Of a stretch of DNA of 8,657 nucleotides, positions 6,863 to 8,657 are shown in pieces (within the stretch, counting starts at the first letter, position 1; each line of letters starts with the position of its first letter). The translations under genes and the position numbers were made by a program. Origin of the DNA: Selenomonadaceae bacterium UBA2897 (lineage in GTDB: Bacteria; Bacillota; Negativicutes; Selenomonadales; Selenomonadaceae); the NCBI GenBank assembly GCA_002350105.1, contig DEDT01000042.1, positions 6,496-15,152 of the forward strand, written 5' to 3'. Under the pieces are notes generated by a model. The model had not been told where the DNA came from, did not search any database, and was given only the letters and a program-made list of their open reading frames with translations.

Positions 6863-6933
6863 GATAATTTTGATGCAATTCCCATAAAGGGATGCACATA
6901 TATCATTTTTTTCCTTGAAAGGGAGGATTTATT
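6863..6933 (+). promoter_or_regulatory. Leader of the flp pilin gene: hairpin, T tract, possible weak promoter
   Basis: This 71-base AT-rich gap is the longest inside the operon after cpaB. TGCA plus TCCC (6874-6877, 6880-6883) can pair with GGGA plus TGCA (6889-6896), giving an eight-pair stem with a two-base bulge and an ATAAA loop. A T7 run (6906-6912) follows 9 bases after the stem. GATAAT (6863-6868) matches five of six bases of a -10 element, but the nearest -35-like TTGTTA (6843-6848) is only 14 bases away, so promoter activity is doubtful. The hairpin could serve for partial termination, mRNA processing or stabilising a pilin transcript; the sequence alone does not decide. A strong GGGAGG (6921-6926) sits 7 bases before the flp ATG. 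Confidence 0.35.
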
Positions 6934-7128
6934 ATGTTGGAGATTCTGAAGTACTTAAAAGCACGTTACATGACAGAGAAGGCACAGGGCATTGTGGAGT
7001 ATGCCCTGATCCTCGCATTTGTTGTGGTTGTTGCAGCCGCTATTGCTAATGGTGGTGAATTGTCAAACAAGGTTAGCTCGGTATTTACGGCACTTTCGAG
7101 TTCCTTTGATAAAAAGTCTGGAACCTGA
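6934..7128 (+). CDS. flp: Flp-type major pilin prepilin
   Basis: This is the small Flp-family pilin, expected to be the main pilus subunit. The 64 residues have a short charged leader (1-17), then Q-G-I-V-E-Y-A-L-I-L (18-27) and a hydrophobic helix to about residue 38, and a polar tail with a Phe (F51) and Ser-rich end. Glu22-Tyr23 is the family's E-Y pair. With Glu at +5, the prepilin peptidase cut falls after residue 17, which is Ala rather than the usual Gly. The gene is AT-richer than its neighbours and has the strongest standard ribosome site in the window, which fits high expression. It lies 71 bases after tadB and 39 bases before tadE. Being a single short gene with no second flp copy nearby, it is probably the major pilin, though a further copy could exist elsewhere. 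Confidence 0.92.
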   Translation: MLEILKYLKARYMTEKAQGIVEYALILAFVVVVAAAIANGGELSNKVSSVFTALSSSFDKKSGT

Positions 7129-7167
7129 CTGCGTCTTGATTTTATGTAGAAAAAGAGGGATTGTGCT

Positions 7168-7623
7168 ATGAGAAAATTCCAGCAGGGTCAGTCGATCGTG
7201 GAATTCGCTCTAGTACTGCCCCTCTTTTTTTTCCTTTTATGGGGCTTTATTTATTTTGGTATGTTTTTTTCCGACTACCTTATGCTGAATGATGTCGCAC
7301 GCAGCTGCGCGCGGGAGGCATCGCTGATCCAGACATCTACGTTGAAAAACAACGATCAGGTAAAGGCTTTACAGACGAAATACCTGACAGAATGCCAGCA
7401 GCGGCAGAATACGACGCTATACCAGAATCCCACGATTACGATTATAGAAGAGAAAGCCCAAAAGGGAGGCACGAATGTTTTGGTGACGGTCACGGAATCG
7501 TTAGAGGGCGATCGTGGACCGAATCAGGGATTGGCAGGAACATTCAAGGGCTTTCTCAGCCAAAAAGTCGTGAAAGACAAGATTCAGGTCGAGTATCGTA
7601 TGTATTGGGAAGGCAAAACGTAA
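7168..7623 (+). CDS. tadE: TadE-like minor pseudopilin
   Basis: TadE-family proteins are pilin-like minor subunits needed for Tad pilus production. The 151 residues begin with a very short leader, then G-Q-S-I-V-E-F-A-L (7-15). Here Gly7 is a canonical -1 residue and Glu12 the +5 residue of a prepilin cut site. A single membrane helix follows (about 13-34), then A-R-S-C-A-R-E-A (45-52, resembling the TadE A-x-R-E-A motif) and a periplasmic domain with some beta-like strands (about 86-111, 133-147). Two cysteines (47 and 76) could form a disulfide. The ATG is 7 bases after AGAGGGA (7154-7160). The helix is encoded with runs of T8 (7225-7232) and T7 (7264-7270). TadF is a possible alternative name, but the sequence after the helix looks more like TadE. 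Confidence 0.85.
   Translation: MRKFQQGQSIVEFALVLPLFFFLLWGFIYFGMFFSDYLMLNDVARSCAREASLIQTSTLKNNDQVKALQTKYLTECQQRQNTTLYQNPTITIIEEKAQKGGTNVLVTVTESLEGDRGPNQGLAGTFKGFLSQKVVKDKIQVEYRMYWEGKT
7225..7232 (+). repeat. T8 homopolymer within tadE
   Basis: Eight T residues encode Phe20, Phe21 and part of Phe22 in the tadE membrane helix. A second tract of seven T lies at 7264-7270. Gain or loss of one T would frameshift the gene early. The tracts are seen directly; any variation is an inference. Confidence 0.7.
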
Positions 7624-7644
7624 GTGCCGATGATTACAGGTTTT

Positions 7645-7649
7645 AGGAG
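7645..7649 (+). promoter_or_regulatory. Ribosome binding site that decides the cpaF start
   Basis: AGGAG ends 4 bases before an in-frame ATG at 7654 and 10 bases before another at 7660. The second spacing is more workable, so 7660 is preferred, but the two candidates differ by only two residues. Confidence 0.5.
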
Positions 7650-7659
7650 TTGAATGCCG

Positions 7660-8657
<998 letters not shown>

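Noticed and set aside
7129..7167. Possible terminator between flp and tadE
   Set aside because: No stem of useful length is visible in these 39 bases, so read-through is likely.
7630..7653. Seven-codon frame (ATG to TGA) ending just before the cpaF ATG at 7654, with TGCCGATG repeated at 7625 and 7655
   Set aside because: It has no ribosome site at a usable distance and contains the cpaF ribosome site itself. A leader peptide cannot be supported, and the 8-base repeat is within chance.

Overview
This window carries most of the core of a Tad/Flp (tight adherence, type IVc) pilus locus, all on the + strand. One unrelated-looking membrane gene lies in front of it. The organism is probably a diderm Firmicute of the Negativicutes, in the Selenomonas/Mitsuokella range. 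Three things suggest this: strong GGAGG-type ribosome binding sites before most genes, fairly high G+C with many gag, cag, ctc and atc codons, and an outer-membrane secretin (CpaC/RcpA). The taxon is an inference from style and gene content; no marker gene is present.

Layout. Positions 1-1281 hold a multi-pass membrane protein of the DUF6056 type, probably cut at its 5' end by the window edge. A 104-base gap follows with a plausible extended -10 promoter. Then comes a tightly packed gene train: cpaB/rcpC (1386-2408), cpaC/rcpA secretin (2411-3883), a first tadZ/cpaE-like ATPase without a receiver domain (3898-4743), a second tadZ/cpaE with an N-terminal pseudo-receiver (4749-5876), and tadB (5873-6862). 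After a 71-base leader come the Flp pilin (6934-7128), a TadE-type pseudopilin (7168-7623) and cpaF/tadA, the motor ATPase (7660 to the window end, 3'-truncated). Most junctions are 2-15 bases or overlaps, which points to one operon. The pilin leader is the most likely place for separate control.

How the parts fit together. CpaC forms the outer-membrane channel and CpaB its periplasmic partner. TadZ positions the machine at the inner membrane. CpaF (TadA) powers assembly through the TadB platform. Flp is the major pilin and TadE a minor pilin-like subunit. TadC, the prepilin peptidase (TadV/CpaA) and TadD/F/G are not seen and may lie downstream or elsewhere.

I do not see a wholly new system. 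The unusual points are the tandem pair of divergent TadZ proteins (one without the signature lysine of the deviant Walker A motif, the other with Asn at the receiver phospho-acceptor site), tadB separated from cpaF by the pilin genes, an Ala instead of Gly just before the predicted pilin cleavage site, and homopolymer tracts (G7 in a Shine-Dalgarno site, T8 and T7 in tadE) that could allow slippage.
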